DNA of 64,000 nt from Acd1 sp049973945 (GCA_049973945.1 JBMFJH010000003.1:1-64000); one strand, 5' to 3'. Counted from the stretch's first letter, positions 28,129 to 36,804 are shown. Notes: generated from the letters alone by a model not told the origin. Program-made: numbers and translations.

Positions 28129-28146
28129 AAATATAAGCTTTATTTA
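28129..28146 (+). promoter_or_regulatory. AT-rich promoter region before the 296-aa gene
   Basis: AAATATAA and TTTATTTA follow one another at 28129-28146, 52-69 bases before the ATG at 28198. Either may serve as TATA box; the leader would be about 25-40 nt. The region is visibly richer in A/T than its surroundings. Confidence 0.35.
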
Positions 28147-28197
28147 GCAACTTTTCGTAACCGTATTCCACATGTATTTGACAATTGTGTGATCAAC

Positions 28198-29088
28198 ATG
28201 CCGACTAATGACTCTCGGAGAATAGTTAGCGACGAGATATTGCTACCAGTGAGCATAGACTACCTGGCGAGCTTCGTCCTAGACCCCTTCACGGTAGTGG
28301 GAGCTACCGGGCACATCCTGCTGATGCACACCATAGACGAAAAGACATTAGCGATACAGCAGGGCATATCATCGATAAAACCTCAAAAAGACTTCTTCTC
28401 CCTCCTTCTCGTCCCGCAATTCGATGACCCTATGCAGATGACGATCTTCAAGGGCACGTTTGAGGGACCTGACGTCGACGTCGATGGGGACCGGATTAGC
28501 GTAACTTACCGCGGGTTGTGGGACGGCGGGAGGATCTACGTCACCTTAACGTTCGTCCTTTCTAAGAAGGGGAACAAGCTCACAGGCCTCGTTATCAGTC
28601 TCGAGTACGTTTCCAAATTGTCCCTTTGGACCAAGCTATCTGTTGTACCCTTAGATAAGTTCTTCTGGAACATGGTTCATAAGTATCTTGTTCCTCACTA
28701 CCAGTTGTACATCGATACGCTGAAGTTTTCGAATTCGCAGAATAAAACTGAAGACATGATCCCTCTTGTTGAGCCTAGAGTATTGGTCTCTATCAGAGGA
28801 AAAGTGAACGAAGTTCTCACAGACGCCTTAAGGGCGGCGAAAAAGGCGCAACATACGATCTTAGTGGTCAAGAGCGAGAACTTGAGGGGGTACATAATTC
28901 TAAACCAGGGCTGGGTCACCAGGGCCGTGTTCCAGACGAAGGAAGGCACATTAGAAGGAGACGAAGCGGTGTTGAGAATTATGACGTTAAACTCGCCAGT
29001 GGAAGTGACCGTCTATTCCGTGGACGTGACGCAGGCGTTTGAGCGTTGGGCGACGGAATTCGCGACGAGAACCGCTGAGCTCTCGTGA
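28198..29088 (+). CDS. Possible SRPBCC-like plus DUF4388/PATAN-like protein, 296 aa
   Basis: Function unknown. Residues about 8-165 look like a START/SRPBCC fold: the opening ILLPVSIDYLASFVLDPFTV has the shape of CoxG-like proteins, where this strand-helix pair lines the ligand pocket. Residues about 190-280 hold LRGYIILNQGWVTRAVFQTK and GTLEGDEAVLRIM, which resemble the PATAN/DUF4388 pattern of regulatory proteins. No membrane helix. The ATG at 28198 is used; the open frame reaches 37 codons further upstream across the promoter. Lower GC than neighbours in its middle part. Confidence 0.55.
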   Translation: MPTNDSRRIVSDEILLPVSIDYLASFVLDPFTVVGATGHILLMHTIDEKTLAIQQGISSIKPQKDFFSLLLVPQFDDPMQMTIFKGTFEGPDVDVDGDRISVTYRGLWDGGRIYVTLTFVLSKKGNKLTGLVISLEYVSKLSLWTKLSVVPLDKFFWNMVHKYLVPHYQLYIDTLKFSNSQNKTEDMIPLVEPRVLVSIRGKVNEVLTDALRAAKKAQHTILVVKSENLRGYIILNQGWVTRAVFQTKEGTLEGDEAVLRIMTLNSPVEVTVYSVDVTQAFERWATEFATRTAELS

Positions 29089-29138
29089 ACGCCCCCACTC
29101 TAAACGTTAAAGCTTGGTAGAGAGAGGTGGGACGAGCT

Positions 29139-29603
29139 ATGCAGAGGCACGTTATGTCGAAGAAGGACGCGAGGGAGTTCCTCGACGTAATAAAGAGGCT
29201 TTACGGCCTGAACCTGACCGGCCAGCTCGAGATAGGGAAGGAGAAGAAGAGCGTTTACTACTTCGTCGACGGGCTCCTCGCTTTCTTCAACGACCCTCCC
29301 TTGCCGACCGTGTGCGGGGCGATGAAATACAACGTCAACATGCCCTTCGTGGTCGTAGACGAGGGGGCTGTTAAGGCCATAAGCAACGGGGCTGACCTCT
29401 TCGCCCCTGGAATAGTCGAGTACTCCTGCGACTGCAAGGAAGGGGATTACTTCCTGGTCAAGACGAAGACCGGGATACCGGTCGCGGTCATGAGGGCCTT
29501 GATGAGCGTTGAACGGGCTAAGGCCGAGAGGAGGGGCAGGTTCGGGGAAAACATTCACCACATAGGTGATGAAATCTGGGAGATGTGCAGGGGAAAGCTC
29601 TGA
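29139..29603 (+). CDS. PUA-domain RNA-binding protein
   Basis: A 154-residue protein. The second half (about 70-145) is a PUA domain: MPFVVVDEGAVKAISNGADLFAPGIVEY is the diagnostic block, followed by a strand and GIPVAVMRALM. The first half matches the pre-PUA part of MCT-1/Tma20-like archaeal proteins (DUF1947). It probably binds tRNA or the small ribosomal subunit. ATG at 29139 preferred over the TTG/GTG-type start four codons upstream; GAGAGAGGTGGG lies just ahead. Confidence 0.85.
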   Translation: MQRHVMSKKDAREFLDVIKRLYGLNLTGQLEIGKEKKSVYYFVDGLLAFFNDPPLPTVCGAMKYNVNMPFVVVDEGAVKAISNGADLFAPGIVEYSCDCKEGDYFLVKTKTGIPVAVMRALMSVERAKAERRGRFGENIHHIGDEIWEMCRGKL

Positions 29604-29609
29604 CCTCAG

Positions 29610-29936
29610 TTATACTTTCCCCCTCTCGGCGAACCTCTTCAGCCTCATAACCTCCTGCCTCAACGCCTCCAGCTCCTTCCTGAGGGCGTAAAGCTCGGTG
29701 TCGTGGAGCTCGACCACCTTCTTCAGCTTGTCTACGCTCTCCATTCCGTCGGGTTGCTTGAACCTCACTTTGTCCTCCCCGACCTCCTCGACGTAGCCGA
29801 GCCTAGCTAAGTCCTTCACGTAAGACTTGGCCGTCTTATAGGAGACCTTCAGCTCGAGGGCGAGATCCGAGATCTCGACCTCTCCGTGCGACTTGATGAT
29901 CGAGAGAGTCTCCTGCAGGCGGGGGGAGAGCTCCAC
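29610..29936 (-). CDS. Winged-helix DNA-binding protein with C-terminal coiled coil
   Basis: A 108-residue regulator. Residues 1-60 form a winged helix (SPRLQETLSIIKSHGEVEIS, then ALELKVSYKTAKSYVKDL as recognition helix, and wing YVEEVGEDKVRFK). Residues 70-104 are a charged heptad-like helix, probably for dimerisation. It is convergent with the PUA gene and divergent from the amino-acid operon at 29995, whose promoter it could control. Confidence 0.75.
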   Translation of the reverse strand: MELSPRLQETLSIIKSHGEVEISDLALELKVSYKTAKSYVKDLARLGYVEEVGEDKVRFKQPDGMESVDKLKKVVELHDTELYALRKELEALRQEVMRLKRFAERGKV

Positions 29937-29994
29937 GCTATTGCCCCTTAACGGTTGTTCAGTTTAAAAACGGAGGAGTCCCGTATTACACCCA

Positions 29995-30942
29995 GTGCTG
30001 ATCCTGACGGAATGGGACGTAAAGTCGCTCATGGGCTTCAGGCACGCTTACGAGGCATTAAGGAGGATTTTCCTCCTGGAAGAACAGGGTCTCGCTACGA
30101 ACACGGAGAGGGTGAGGACGCCTTTCCACGGGTCAGTCCTGACTTACCAGGCAGCGGCAGCCGAGGGCTACTTCGGCTTCAAGGTGTTCGTCTCGGGCTC
30201 CTTCATGGGAGTTCTCTTCGACAGGGAGGGCAACGCCGTCATGCTAACGGCCTCGGACTACCTCACTAGGCTGAGGACTGGAGCTTTGGTGGTCTTAGCG
30301 TCAGACCTCATGAAAGGTGATTACCAGGAAGTCTGCGTAATAGGACTAGGGAGGCAAGGAACCTTTGCGGTGAAGGCGTTCAACGAGCTAAAAGGGATTG
30401 AACCTAGGGCTTCCGCGAGGACTGCCAGCGGTATCGAGAGGGGAGTCAGGAACTTAGAGTCGACCGAAGCGAGGGCCAGGGTAGTAGGGTTCAACGAGTG
30501 TGTGAAGGAGGCTGACGTAATAACGACCCTCACGACCTCTAAGGAGCCCTTCCTAAAAGCGGAGAGCCTCAAGGCCGGGGCACACGTGAACGCCATGGGG
30601 AGCAACCTCCCCGAGAGGGTCGAGCTGTTCGCCGACGTGATAAAGCGCGCCTCCACCATCGCGGTGGAGTCCGTGGAGCAGGCCATGAAGGAGGCGGGAG
30701 ACCTAATCCTGGCCAAGAAGCTCGGCATGCTCGAGGAGGGCAAGGTAGTCCCGTTCTCGCGAGTGGTGGCAAAGAAGTGGACGAGGAAAAGTGAAGACGA
30801 GCTGACCGTTTTCAAGTCGGTAGGGATCGGACTCCTCGACCTGGGAGTGATGCTTAGGCTCTACGAGCTGGCTAAAAAATATGGGGCCGGGAGAGAATTG
30901 CCCCTGGAATTGAGATGGTCTCCAGAATCGGCAGGGAGGTAG
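29995..30942 (+). CDS. Ornithine cyclodeaminase / mu-crystallin family protein
   Basis: A 315-residue NAD(P)-binding enzyme. The family start LILTEWDVKSLMGFRHAYEAL, substrate-binding GSVLTYQAA / GFKVFVSGS, and dinucleotide motif VIGLGRQGTFAVKAF (about residue 112) are present, with GAHVNAMGSN later. Members include ornithine cyclodeaminase, alanine dehydrogenase and cyclic imino-acid reductases; the exact activity cannot be told. GTG start. First gene of a four-gene overlapping operon. Confidence 0.87.
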   Translation: MLILTEWDVKSLMGFRHAYEALRRIFLLEEQGLATNTERVRTPFHGSVLTYQAAAAEGYFGFKVFVSGSFMGVLFDREGNAVMLTASDYLTRLRTGALVVLASDLMKGDYQEVCVIGLGRQGTFAVKAFNELKGIEPRASARTASGIERGVRNLESTEARARVVGFNECVKEADVITTLTTSKEPFLKAESLKAGAHVNAMGSNLPERVELFADVIKRASTIAVESVEQAMKEAGDLILAKKLGMLEEGKVVPFSRVVAKKWTRKSEDELTVFKSVGIGLLDLGVMLRLYELAKKYGAGRELPLELRWSPESAGR

Positions 30943-32057
30943 AGCTCTCTCCCGTGGAGCTGGGCTCCCAGACCGCCAAGAGGGTCGAGATAAACCTGGC
31001 CTCAGGCTCCCCAGACCCCAGGGTAATGCCGATCAGGGAGATCAGGGAGGCCTACAACTACGTGATAGAGAACTACGGCGCCAAGTCTTTGTTCTACCCA
31101 GGGGCAGGTGGACAGGAAGTCCTCATTGAGAGGGCCTGGGAGTACGCCGAGTTCCTCGGGGTCAAGCGAAACAAGGGCGACAGGCTGGTAGTCACGAGCG
31201 GTGCCCAGCACGCTATCGAGCTCCTCTCGCTCTACTTCCTCGACGGCAATGGGAGGATCGCTGTGGAGAACCCCACATTCGTAGAGACCTTCCAGCCGAT
31301 GAAGTTGCTGAGCTCAGTAGTTTTCCCCATCACCGTGGACTCCAAGGGGATGAGGATAGAGGAGCTGGAGCAGGTAGTCAAGCTCACGAAGATAGACTTC
31401 GTCTACGTCATCCCCAACTGCCACAACCCCGCTGGGGTGAACCTGGACGAGGAGAGGAAAAAATACCTGGTCGAGCTGGCTTCGAAGTACGACTTCTACG
31501 TCATCGAGGACGACCCCTACAGGACAATAGCCTGCGACCTGGGGGAGCCGATCAAGAACTACGACAGGGAGGGGAGGGTGATCTACGTTACTACGTTCAG
31601 CAAGGTGATAGCCCCCGGCCTGAGGGTTGGGTTCTTCATTGCCAACGAGGAGATCGCGAATAAGGTCGCCCTAATGGAGCAAATGGACTTTTCCACTTCG
31701 ACGCTCAACCAGTACGTCGTCGCAAGGCTCCTGGAGACCAAAGTCCCCCAGTCCAGGAGGAGGCAACTCTACGAGTACTACGGCAGGAAGATGAAGGTCA
31801 TGAAGGACGAGCTGGCGTCGAGGGGCCTGAAGGACTACAACGAGCCCAAGTGCGGCTTCTTCCTTCTGCTCGACACTCACAAGAACTCCCAGAGGGTGTT
31901 CCAGGAGGCGGTCAAGAGGGGGGTGAGCGTGGTCGACGCGAAGCCCTTCTTCCTTAGGGGAGGCGACACGATGCTGAGGCTGAGCGTGGCCGTCGAGACG
32001 GAGGAGAAAATAGCTGAGGGCGTGAGGAGGCTGAAGGAGGGTGTCGACGCGGCGTAG
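30915..32057 (+). CDS. PLP-dependent aminotransferase (class I, 2-aminoadipate/LysN-like)
   Basis: A 380-residue enzyme of the MocR/LysN branch. NCHNPAGVNL near residue 170, EDDPYRT, and the PLP lysine in TTFSKVIAPGLRVGF near residue 230 are intact. It probably moves the amino group of 2-aminoadipate or an aromatic/branched amino acid. It overlaps the previous gene by 28 bases and the next by 17, so the operon is compact. Confidence 0.88.
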   Translation: MVSRIGREVELSPVELGSQTAKRVEINLASGSPDPRVMPIREIREAYNYVIENYGAKSLFYPGAGGQEVLIERAWEYAEFLGVKRNKGDRLVVTSGAQHAIELLSLYFLDGNGRIAVENPTFVETFQPMKLLSSVVFPITVDSKGMRIEELEQVVKLTKIDFVYVIPNCHNPAGVNLDEERKKYLVELASKYDFYVIEDDPYRTIACDLGEPIKNYDREGRVIYVTTFSKVIAPGLRVGFFIANEEIANKVALMEQMDFSTSTLNQYVVARLLETKVPQSRRRQLYEYYGRKMKVMKDELASRGLKDYNEPKCGFFLLLDTHKNSQRVFQEAVKRGVSVVDAKPFFLRGGDTMLRLSVAVETEEKIAEGVRRLKEGVDAA

Positions 32058-33099
32058 GTTGGAGAGGTTAAGGGAGCTGATGAGGGCTAGAGGCGTAGAC
32101 CTGGTAGTGCTGTCCACAACATCGAACATGTACTATTTGACTGGGTTCGTCGAGGAGCAGATGGAGAGGCCCCTCCTGTTCTTCGTGACGGAGGAGTCTG
32201 AGTTCTTCCTGGCCCCAAAGATGTATGAGGGCATGCTGCCCCCCGGCTTCGAGGCCGTTTACTACCTCGACGGGGAGAACCCGTTCTCTAAGCTGGACTT
32301 GAGGGCGAAAGTCCTGGCGGTCGACGACCAGATGTGGTCGCTACACTCTATCCCGATCCTCGAAAGGGTCAGCCCAGAAAGGGTGGTAATGGCGTCGAGC
32401 TTGCTGGGCGAGCTGAGGGCGGTGAAGGACGAGGAGGAGGTCGAGGCGATAAGGAAAGCCGGCGAGATCGCGAGAAAAGCCTTCGAGTCGGTGAGGGAGA
32501 AGGTAAAGGAGGGAATGAGCGAGGACGAGATCGCTAGGTTTTATGAGGAGGAGGTCAGGTCGTTAGGGGCCCAGGTCGCGTTCGAGACGATAGTGGGTTC
32601 AGGGCCGAACTCGGCGTTACCCCACCACAGGCACTCCAATAGGAAGGTCAGGAGGGGCGACGTGATAGTGCTCGACTTCGGGGTCAGGTTGTCTGGTTAC
32701 AACGTCGACGTAACGAGGCCCCTCTTCGTGGGTCAGCCCGAAAGGGAAGCGATAGAAACCTTCGAGGCAGTTCTGAGGGCACAGTCGAGAGCGGTCGCTG
32801 AGGCGAGAGAAGGTAGAGTAGCTAAAGAACTGGACAGAGCCGCGAGGGAAGAACTGGGTGATCTGAGCGAGTTCTTCACGCACAGGCTCGGCCACGGGAT
32901 AGGCCTGGACGTGCACGAACTGCCTTACATCTCGCCCGACAGCGACTACGAGCTGAGGAAGGGCAACGTCTTCACGGTCGAGCCCGGCGTTTACTTCCCC
33001 GGCAAGTTCGGCATTAGGATCGAGGACACATTCGTCTTAAAGGACAAGTTGGAACCCCTTGACAGCGTGCCCAAGAGCCTGGACTACTTGAAGGCGTGA
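32041..33099 (+). CDS. pepQ: Xaa-Pro dipeptidase / aminopeptidase P family (M24)
   Basis: A 352-residue two-domain metallopeptidase. The N-terminal creatinase-like domain is followed from residue about 120 by the pita-bread domain, with the metal ligands in VLDFGVRLSGYNVDVTR (two Asp), HRLGHGIGLDVHE (His), TVEPGVY (Glu) and GIRIEDT (Glu). It cuts before or after proline in short peptides, so it fits with protein-fed growth. GTG start; ends in a GTGA overlap with the next gene. Confidence 0.92.
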   Translation: MSTRRRLERLRELMRARGVDLVVLSTTSNMYYLTGFVEEQMERPLLFFVTEESEFFLAPKMYEGMLPPGFEAVYYLDGENPFSKLDLRAKVLAVDDQMWSLHSIPILERVSPERVVMASSLLGELRAVKDEEEVEAIRKAGEIARKAFESVREKVKEGMSEDEIARFYEEEVRSLGAQVAFETIVGSGPNSALPHHRHSNRKVRRGDVIVLDFGVRLSGYNVDVTRPLFVGQPEREAIETFEAVLRAQSRAVAEAREGRVAKELDRAAREELGDLSEFFTHRLGHGIGLDVHELPYISPDSDYELRKGNVFTVEPGVYFPGKFGIRIEDTFVLKDKLEPLDSVPKSLDYLKA

Positions 33100-34139
33100 G
33101 GGGAAGCGTTCTAAAGATAAAGCCCCTCGAAGAATTCTATCGCGTAATGCCGGAAGTCCCCGTAATCTACGGCCCGATTTACGAGGAGCACAGGGCTCCA
33201 GGCCATCACCCCGAGAACCCGGACAGGGTAAGGCTGGTCCTCGAGGCCCTGAGGCCCAAGAACGTAGTCGAACCACAGCCTGTAAGGAAGGAGGACGTCC
33301 TCCTCGTTCACGACCCTGACTACGTCGAGCTCGTGGAGAAAGAGAGCAGGTTCGAGTACTCCCACTTGGATCCAGACACTTACGTTAACGACAAGACCTT
33401 CACTGCCGCCCTCTACGCCCTCGGAGGGGCTCTCCTAGCTTACGAGCTCCAGGGCTTCGCCCTCGTGAGGCCGCCGGGACACCACTCTGGCGTCGCCGGA
33501 AAGGCTCTAGGGGGCCCGACCCTCGGGTTCTGCATATTCAACAACGTGGCTTTCCCGGTCAGGAAGCTGAACCTCAAGAGGGTAGCGATCATAGACTTCG
33601 ACGTCCACCACGGCAACGGGACTCAGGAGATCTTCTGGAACGACCCGAACGTCCTGCACATAGACGTCCACCAAGACCCCAGGACTCTCTACCCTGGAAC
33701 CGGCTTCCCAGAAGACGTGGGAGGGAAGGGGGCGGAGGGGACTAAGGTGAACTTAGTCCTCCCTCCTGGGGCAGGGGACGACGCCTACTTGGAGCTTTTC
33801 CCCATCATAGAGTCCATACTCGACGACTTCAAGCCTGAAGTCATAGCTTTCTCGGCAGGCTTCGACGCCTTCGAGGGGGACGGGCTCGCGAGGGTCAGGG
33901 CCACGGAGCTCACGTTCTACAACTTCGGCAAGCTGGCGAGAAAGGCCAAGAGGTTCTACGCCGTCCTGGAGGGGGGCTACAGCGTGGGGCTCAAGAGGGG
34001 TACGAAGGCGTTCTACGACGCCCTCAACGGGGTCGAGATCGAGTACAAGGTCAACGAGAGCCCCGTGGGCTTGATGACCTCCTTCAGGGATTTAGTAGCC
34101 TACGAGAAGAGGATCCTCAGGAACTACTGGAAGGTCTAG
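33096..34139 (+). CDS. Histone-deacetylase-fold deacylase (acetylpolyamine amidohydrolase-like)
   Basis: A 330-347-residue arginase/deacetylase-fold enzyme with complete zinc site: RPPGHHSG (charge-relay His pair), FCIFNNVAF, IDFDVHHGNGTQ and AGFDAFEGD, ending with LEGGYS. It hydrolyses acetyl-lysine or acetylpolyamine-type amides. The ATG at 33147 begins just before the domain (PEVPVIYGPIYEEH) and is a good alternative start to the overlapping GTG at 33096. A second member, of the AcuC type, is at 54207. As the last gene of the operon it may release acetate from N-acetylated amino compounds. Confidence 0.88.
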   Translation: MRGSVLKIKPLEEFYRVMPEVPVIYGPIYEEHRAPGHHPENPDRVRLVLEALRPKNVVEPQPVRKEDVLLVHDPDYVELVEKESRFEYSHLDPDTYVNDKTFTAALYALGGALLAYELQGFALVRPPGHHSGVAGKALGGPTLGFCIFNNVAFPVRKLNLKRVAIIDFDVHHGNGTQEIFWNDPNVLHIDVHQDPRTLYPGTGFPEDVGGKGAEGTKVNLVLPPGAGDDAYLELFPIIESILDDFKPEVIAFSAGFDAFEGDGLARVRATELTFYNFGKLARKAKRFYAVLEGGYSVGLKRGTKAFYDALNGVEIEYKVNESPVGLMTSFRDLVAYEKRILRNYWKV

Positions 34140-34975
34140 CACTCGTAATAGCACCTCATTGCGAGGTTTATCGCCGCGTTTAAGTCCCTGTCTATCCTCA
34201 GCCCGCACTTGGGGCAGTAGAAGGTGCTACCCGAGAGCTCCCCCTCCCTGTAACCGCAGTTGGAGCAGAGCCTACTGGTCCCGGAGGGGTTCACGAACCT
34301 GTATTTTATGCCCCTCCTGTAGAGCTCCCTCTGCAATGCGTCGGTGGCGGCCCTCAGGACTAAAGCTATCCTGTTGTCGAAGTGCTTGAGGTTCTCGAGA
34401 ACGACTACCTTCGGGTCGAGGTTCTCTATGAAATCCACGGCACTAGTAACGACCGGCTCCACCTTCTTCCTGATCGTGTTGATCTCAGCGAGGCCCTCCG
34501 CTGTAGAGACCACCTTGGCGAACTCCTCTGAGATCAGGCCGGTGCCGAAGAACTTCTTCGCTATCACCTTCCTGGACTTGTCTACCGCGACGACCGTTAT
34601 CAGGTGCCTGACCCCAACGTCGACCCCCACAATGCTCTGCTCGACCGGATAGGCCAGGTAGACCTTCACTTCCCTGCCGACTTCCGCAATAGCGTGCAGA
34701 GGTTCCCCCTCGATCGGGGGCTCCACTTCGGCGTTCAGCCCTTTTAGGACATAGTGTTCCCCTTTCTTTACCACTTCGACGGGGCCAATCCTGACCTTAT
34801 CTGATGACAACGCCTGGTAGAACACCCCTTTGGGCACGTTGATGGGAGGAGGCCCGACGCTTAGGCCCTTACTCTTGAGGCTTGAGACGTACATGTGAGC
34901 GAATAGAACCTCGCTCCTTATCCTCTCTAGCTCGCCCAGGCTCACTATCCTAGACTCGAATAACCTCGTTTTCAT
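34136..34975 (-). CDS. tnpB: Minimal solitary TnpB-like RuvC protein
   Basis: A 279-residue relative of the IS200/IS605 TnpB RNA-guided nuclease. RuvC residues are intact: Asp119 (GVDVGVRHL), Glu194 (VVLENLK) and Asp264 (DRDLNAAINLA), with a four-Cys zinc finger (C237, C240, C254, C257). But only about 118 residues precede the first RuvC Asp, much less than the roughly 190 in well-studied TnpB, so the N-terminal RNA/DNA-binding part is shortened. No tnpA, target repeats or omega-RNA-like end is seen: the stop overlaps the deacylase gene by four bases. It may be a domesticated copy. The ATG at 34975 is preferred over a TTG 13 codons upstream. Confidence 0.85.
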   Translation of the reverse strand: MKTRLFESRIVSLGELERIRSEVLFAHMYVSSLKSKGLSVGPPPINVPKGVFYQALSSDKVRIGPVEVVKKGEHYVLKGLNAEVEPPIEGEPLHAIAEVGREVKVYLAYPVEQSIVGVDVGVRHLITVVAVDKSRKVIAKKFFGTGLISEEFAKVVSTAEGLAEINTIRKKVEPVVTSAVDFIENLDPKVVVLENLKHFDNRIALVLRAATDALQRELYRRGIKYRFVNPSGTSRLCSNCGYREGELSGSTFYCPKCGLRIDRDLNAAINLAMRCYYEC

Positions 34976-35032
34976 GAAACAAATAATTACAATTTGACCT
35001 AAAAAACTGTTCAAAAGCCTTTGTAGTTCGGT

Positions 35033-35302
35033 TCAGACCTTGCTTAACCTTGCCAGCACGAAAGTCGCGACCTGTACGGGAAGCCCCTCTAAAGCCTTGA
35101 CCCTCTCTTGAACTGTGTCCACAGTGCTCACGTTGACCTTCTCCTTGAGCTCCCCGTCGACCTTCTCATAGACCTTCACGACCTTCACTGAGTCCTGCGG
35201 TAGGATCGCTTCCGTCACCACGTACTTGGCGTTCTCCCTGCCGACCTCGCTGCCGTACTCGTCGAAGGCCTTCACGAACTTCTCGGGTATTTCCAGCATC
35301 AT
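35033..35302 (-). CDS. Hypothetical protein, 89 aa
   Basis: A small, charged, soluble protein of unknown function with a beta-rich middle (SVKVVKVYEKVDGELKEKVN) and a helical end. It has a clear TATA box and GAGGAGT before a double ATG, which supports expression. It sits upstream of the TnpB-like gene with a 57-base gap. Confidence 0.6.
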   Translation of the reverse strand: MMLEIPEKFVKAFDEYGSEVGRENAKYVVTEAILPQDSVKVVKVYEKVDGELKEKVNVSTVDTVQERVKALEGLPVQVATFVLARLSKV

Positions 35303-35337
35303 ACTCCTCTACCTCTAAGTCTTAATCCGAGCCGTTC

Positions 35338-35345
35338 TATTTAAA
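35338..35345 (-). promoter_or_regulatory. TATA box for the 89-aa gene
   Basis: TTTAAATA (minus strand) lies 36-43 bases upstream of the ATG at 35302, with a GAGGAGT ribosome-binding site between. Confidence 0.45.
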
Positions 35346-35393
35346 CTCGACCGCCGTAGTCTCTATAGATTCAGTTCAAATGTTTAAGCAAGT

Positions 35394-36116
35394 TTAAACC
35401 TGAGGACAGCAGGTTAGTTCTAGGACTTGGCCCTCTTCAACGGGGTTCCCTAACCCCAAGTAGTGCTTAACCGTGGAGGAGAAAACGTAACCGTTGTAGT
35501 AATACACCCTGTAATACTCCTCCACCTCCTTAGCCCTCGCCTTGTTGTGGTAGCTCACGAAGTACAGCGACGGGCCCTGTACCTCGTCGTAAGCCAAGAG
35601 GGCAGAGTTAAGGCTGGAAGCGTAAGGCTTGAGAGCCTCGGTGACCGACTTGTAGGCCTCGTAGGGGGTCTGCCCCCTCTCGACCTCCCTCACGATCTCC
35701 GCGAAGTAGAGGAAGCTGTCCGTTGCGGGGTAGTCGGGCGTTTGGAAGGCCTTCCTGCCTATCGACCCGTTGTGGACGAAGTGGAGGTCGTAGTTCCTGG
35801 CCCTCGCGTGGTAGGGGTGATTGTTGGGCAAGGCGTAGAGGAACCTCCTTCCCTTCCTGGCGTGGACTACTCCAGCCGCCCTCTTCCCCTCGATCAAAGA
35901 GAACAGGTTATCCAGCGTCTCGTCCTCGAATATCGGGACCTTCGTCTTGTACGCGATTAACCTCCACTGGCCTTTCGAGAAGTAATAAACGGAGGCACCC
36001 CACCCGTCGTCGTGGGTGCCCAGAGAGAAGAAGGGGTCGTCCTTAGCCGCCCTCCTGAGGGCGTCAACGAACTTGAAGTCGAAGCTCTCCACGTTGAAGG
36101 CCAAAAGCCTACACAT
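35394..36116 (-). CDS. Class II glutamine amidotransferase (YafJ/DUG3-like)
   Basis: A 240-residue N-terminal-nucleophile hydrolase with Cys2 next to the initiator Met (MCRLLAF), THDDGWGASVYYF and the HNGSIG substrate motif. There is no fused synthase domain, so the ammonia acceptor is unknown; relatives act on gamma-glutamyl compounds. It overlaps the RNase Z-like gene by eight bases and ends a five-gene minus-strand operon. The broken copy at 766 has the same opening but differs elsewhere. Confidence 0.88.
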   Translation of the reverse strand: MCRLLAFNVESFDFKFVDALRRAAKDDPFFSLGTHDDGWGASVYYFSKGQWRLIAYKTKVPIFEDETLDNLFSLIEGKRAAGVVHARKGRRFLYALPNNHPYHARARNYDLHFVHNGSIGRKAFQTPDYPATDSFLYFAEIVREVERGQTPYEAYKSVTEALKPYASSLNSALLAYDEVQGPSLYFVSYHNKARAKEVEEYYRVYYYNGYVFSSTVKHYLGLGNPVEEGQVLELTCCPQV

Positions 36117-36804
36117 TCAGCCTCATCCCGTCGTAGGCCACTCTGGCCCCCTTCGAGTTAGCGTAGATCTCGGCTTCGAGCCACGAGGGGACGTGGGTTA
36201 TGACGAGCTTGCTCGTGGGAATAAGGCTAAGAAGTTTGGGGAGCTCCGTGTGGCCCCACTGTTCACAGCCAGTAACGCATGAGGCCTCGTGGATCACCAG
36301 GTCGGCGTCCCTTGCCTCCTTCAGGATGGGCTCGCAGGGCTCCGAAGTGTCGCCCGAGTACACGACCTTCTTGTTCCCGTCCGTAACTACGTAAGAGACC
36401 GCCCGAACGGTGTGGCAAGCCTCAACTGAGTAGATTTCGAGCTCTCCAACCTTCGCCTTGGGAAGGGGGGACTCCTGCACTTCTGCCGAAACCCTGTTGC
36501 CGGCCTTCACCACGGCGTCGAGGACTTGGGAGAGCCCTGGAGTGGAATAGACTTTCAGGGTAGGGATCCCCTTCATTTTCCTAATCACCAGGTGGTCGAA
36601 GAGGCCCATGAAGTGGTCGACGTGCAAGTGGGTCACGAAAAGGGCGTCGAAGTCCACGAGGTCATAGTCCTCAACCCTGTAGTTGACTCCCGAGCCCATG
36701 TCTAAGAGGACTTTCACGCCCTCGTGGATCACGGCTATCCCAGACTTGAACCTCCTGGTGCCCAGGGTTGCACCGGCCCCCGTTCCCAGGAAAAGGATCT
36801 CCAT
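36109..36804 (-). CDS. RNase Z-like metallo-beta-lactamase-fold hydrolase
   Basis: A 231-residue MBL protein. It starts MEILFLGTGAGATLGTRR, as RNase Z/PhnP-type enzymes do, and has VTHLHVDHFMGLFD (HxHxDH), a later His (EACHTVRA), YSGDTSEPCEP and final ITHVPSW. It lacks the long flexible arm of tRNase Z, so a phosphodiesterase acting on a small molecule is as likely as a tRNA-processing role. It lies between a candidate microprotein (10 bases upstream) and the amidotransferase. Confidence 0.85.
   Translation of the reverse strand: MEILFLGTGAGATLGTRRFKSGIAVIHEGVKVLLDMGSGVNYRVEDYDLVDFDALFVTHLHVDHFMGLFDHLVIRKMKGIPTLKVYSTPGLSQVLDAVVKAGNRVSAEVQESPLPKAKVGELEIYSVEACHTVRAVSYVVTDGNKKVVYSGDTSEPCEPILKEARDADLVIHEASCVTGCEQWGHTELPKLLSLIPTSKLVITHVPSWLEAEIYANSKGARVAYDGMRLNV

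Noticed and set aside
28033..28197. Cobalamin riboswitch ahead of cobS/cobD or cobQ
   Set aside because: No B12-box-like sequence; archaea of this group are not known to use one, and the spaces are short.
34100..35030. A complete IS200/IS605 transposon around the TnpB-like gene
   Set aside because: No tnpA, no end hairpins and no target repeat; the 3' side is the coding end of the deacylase.
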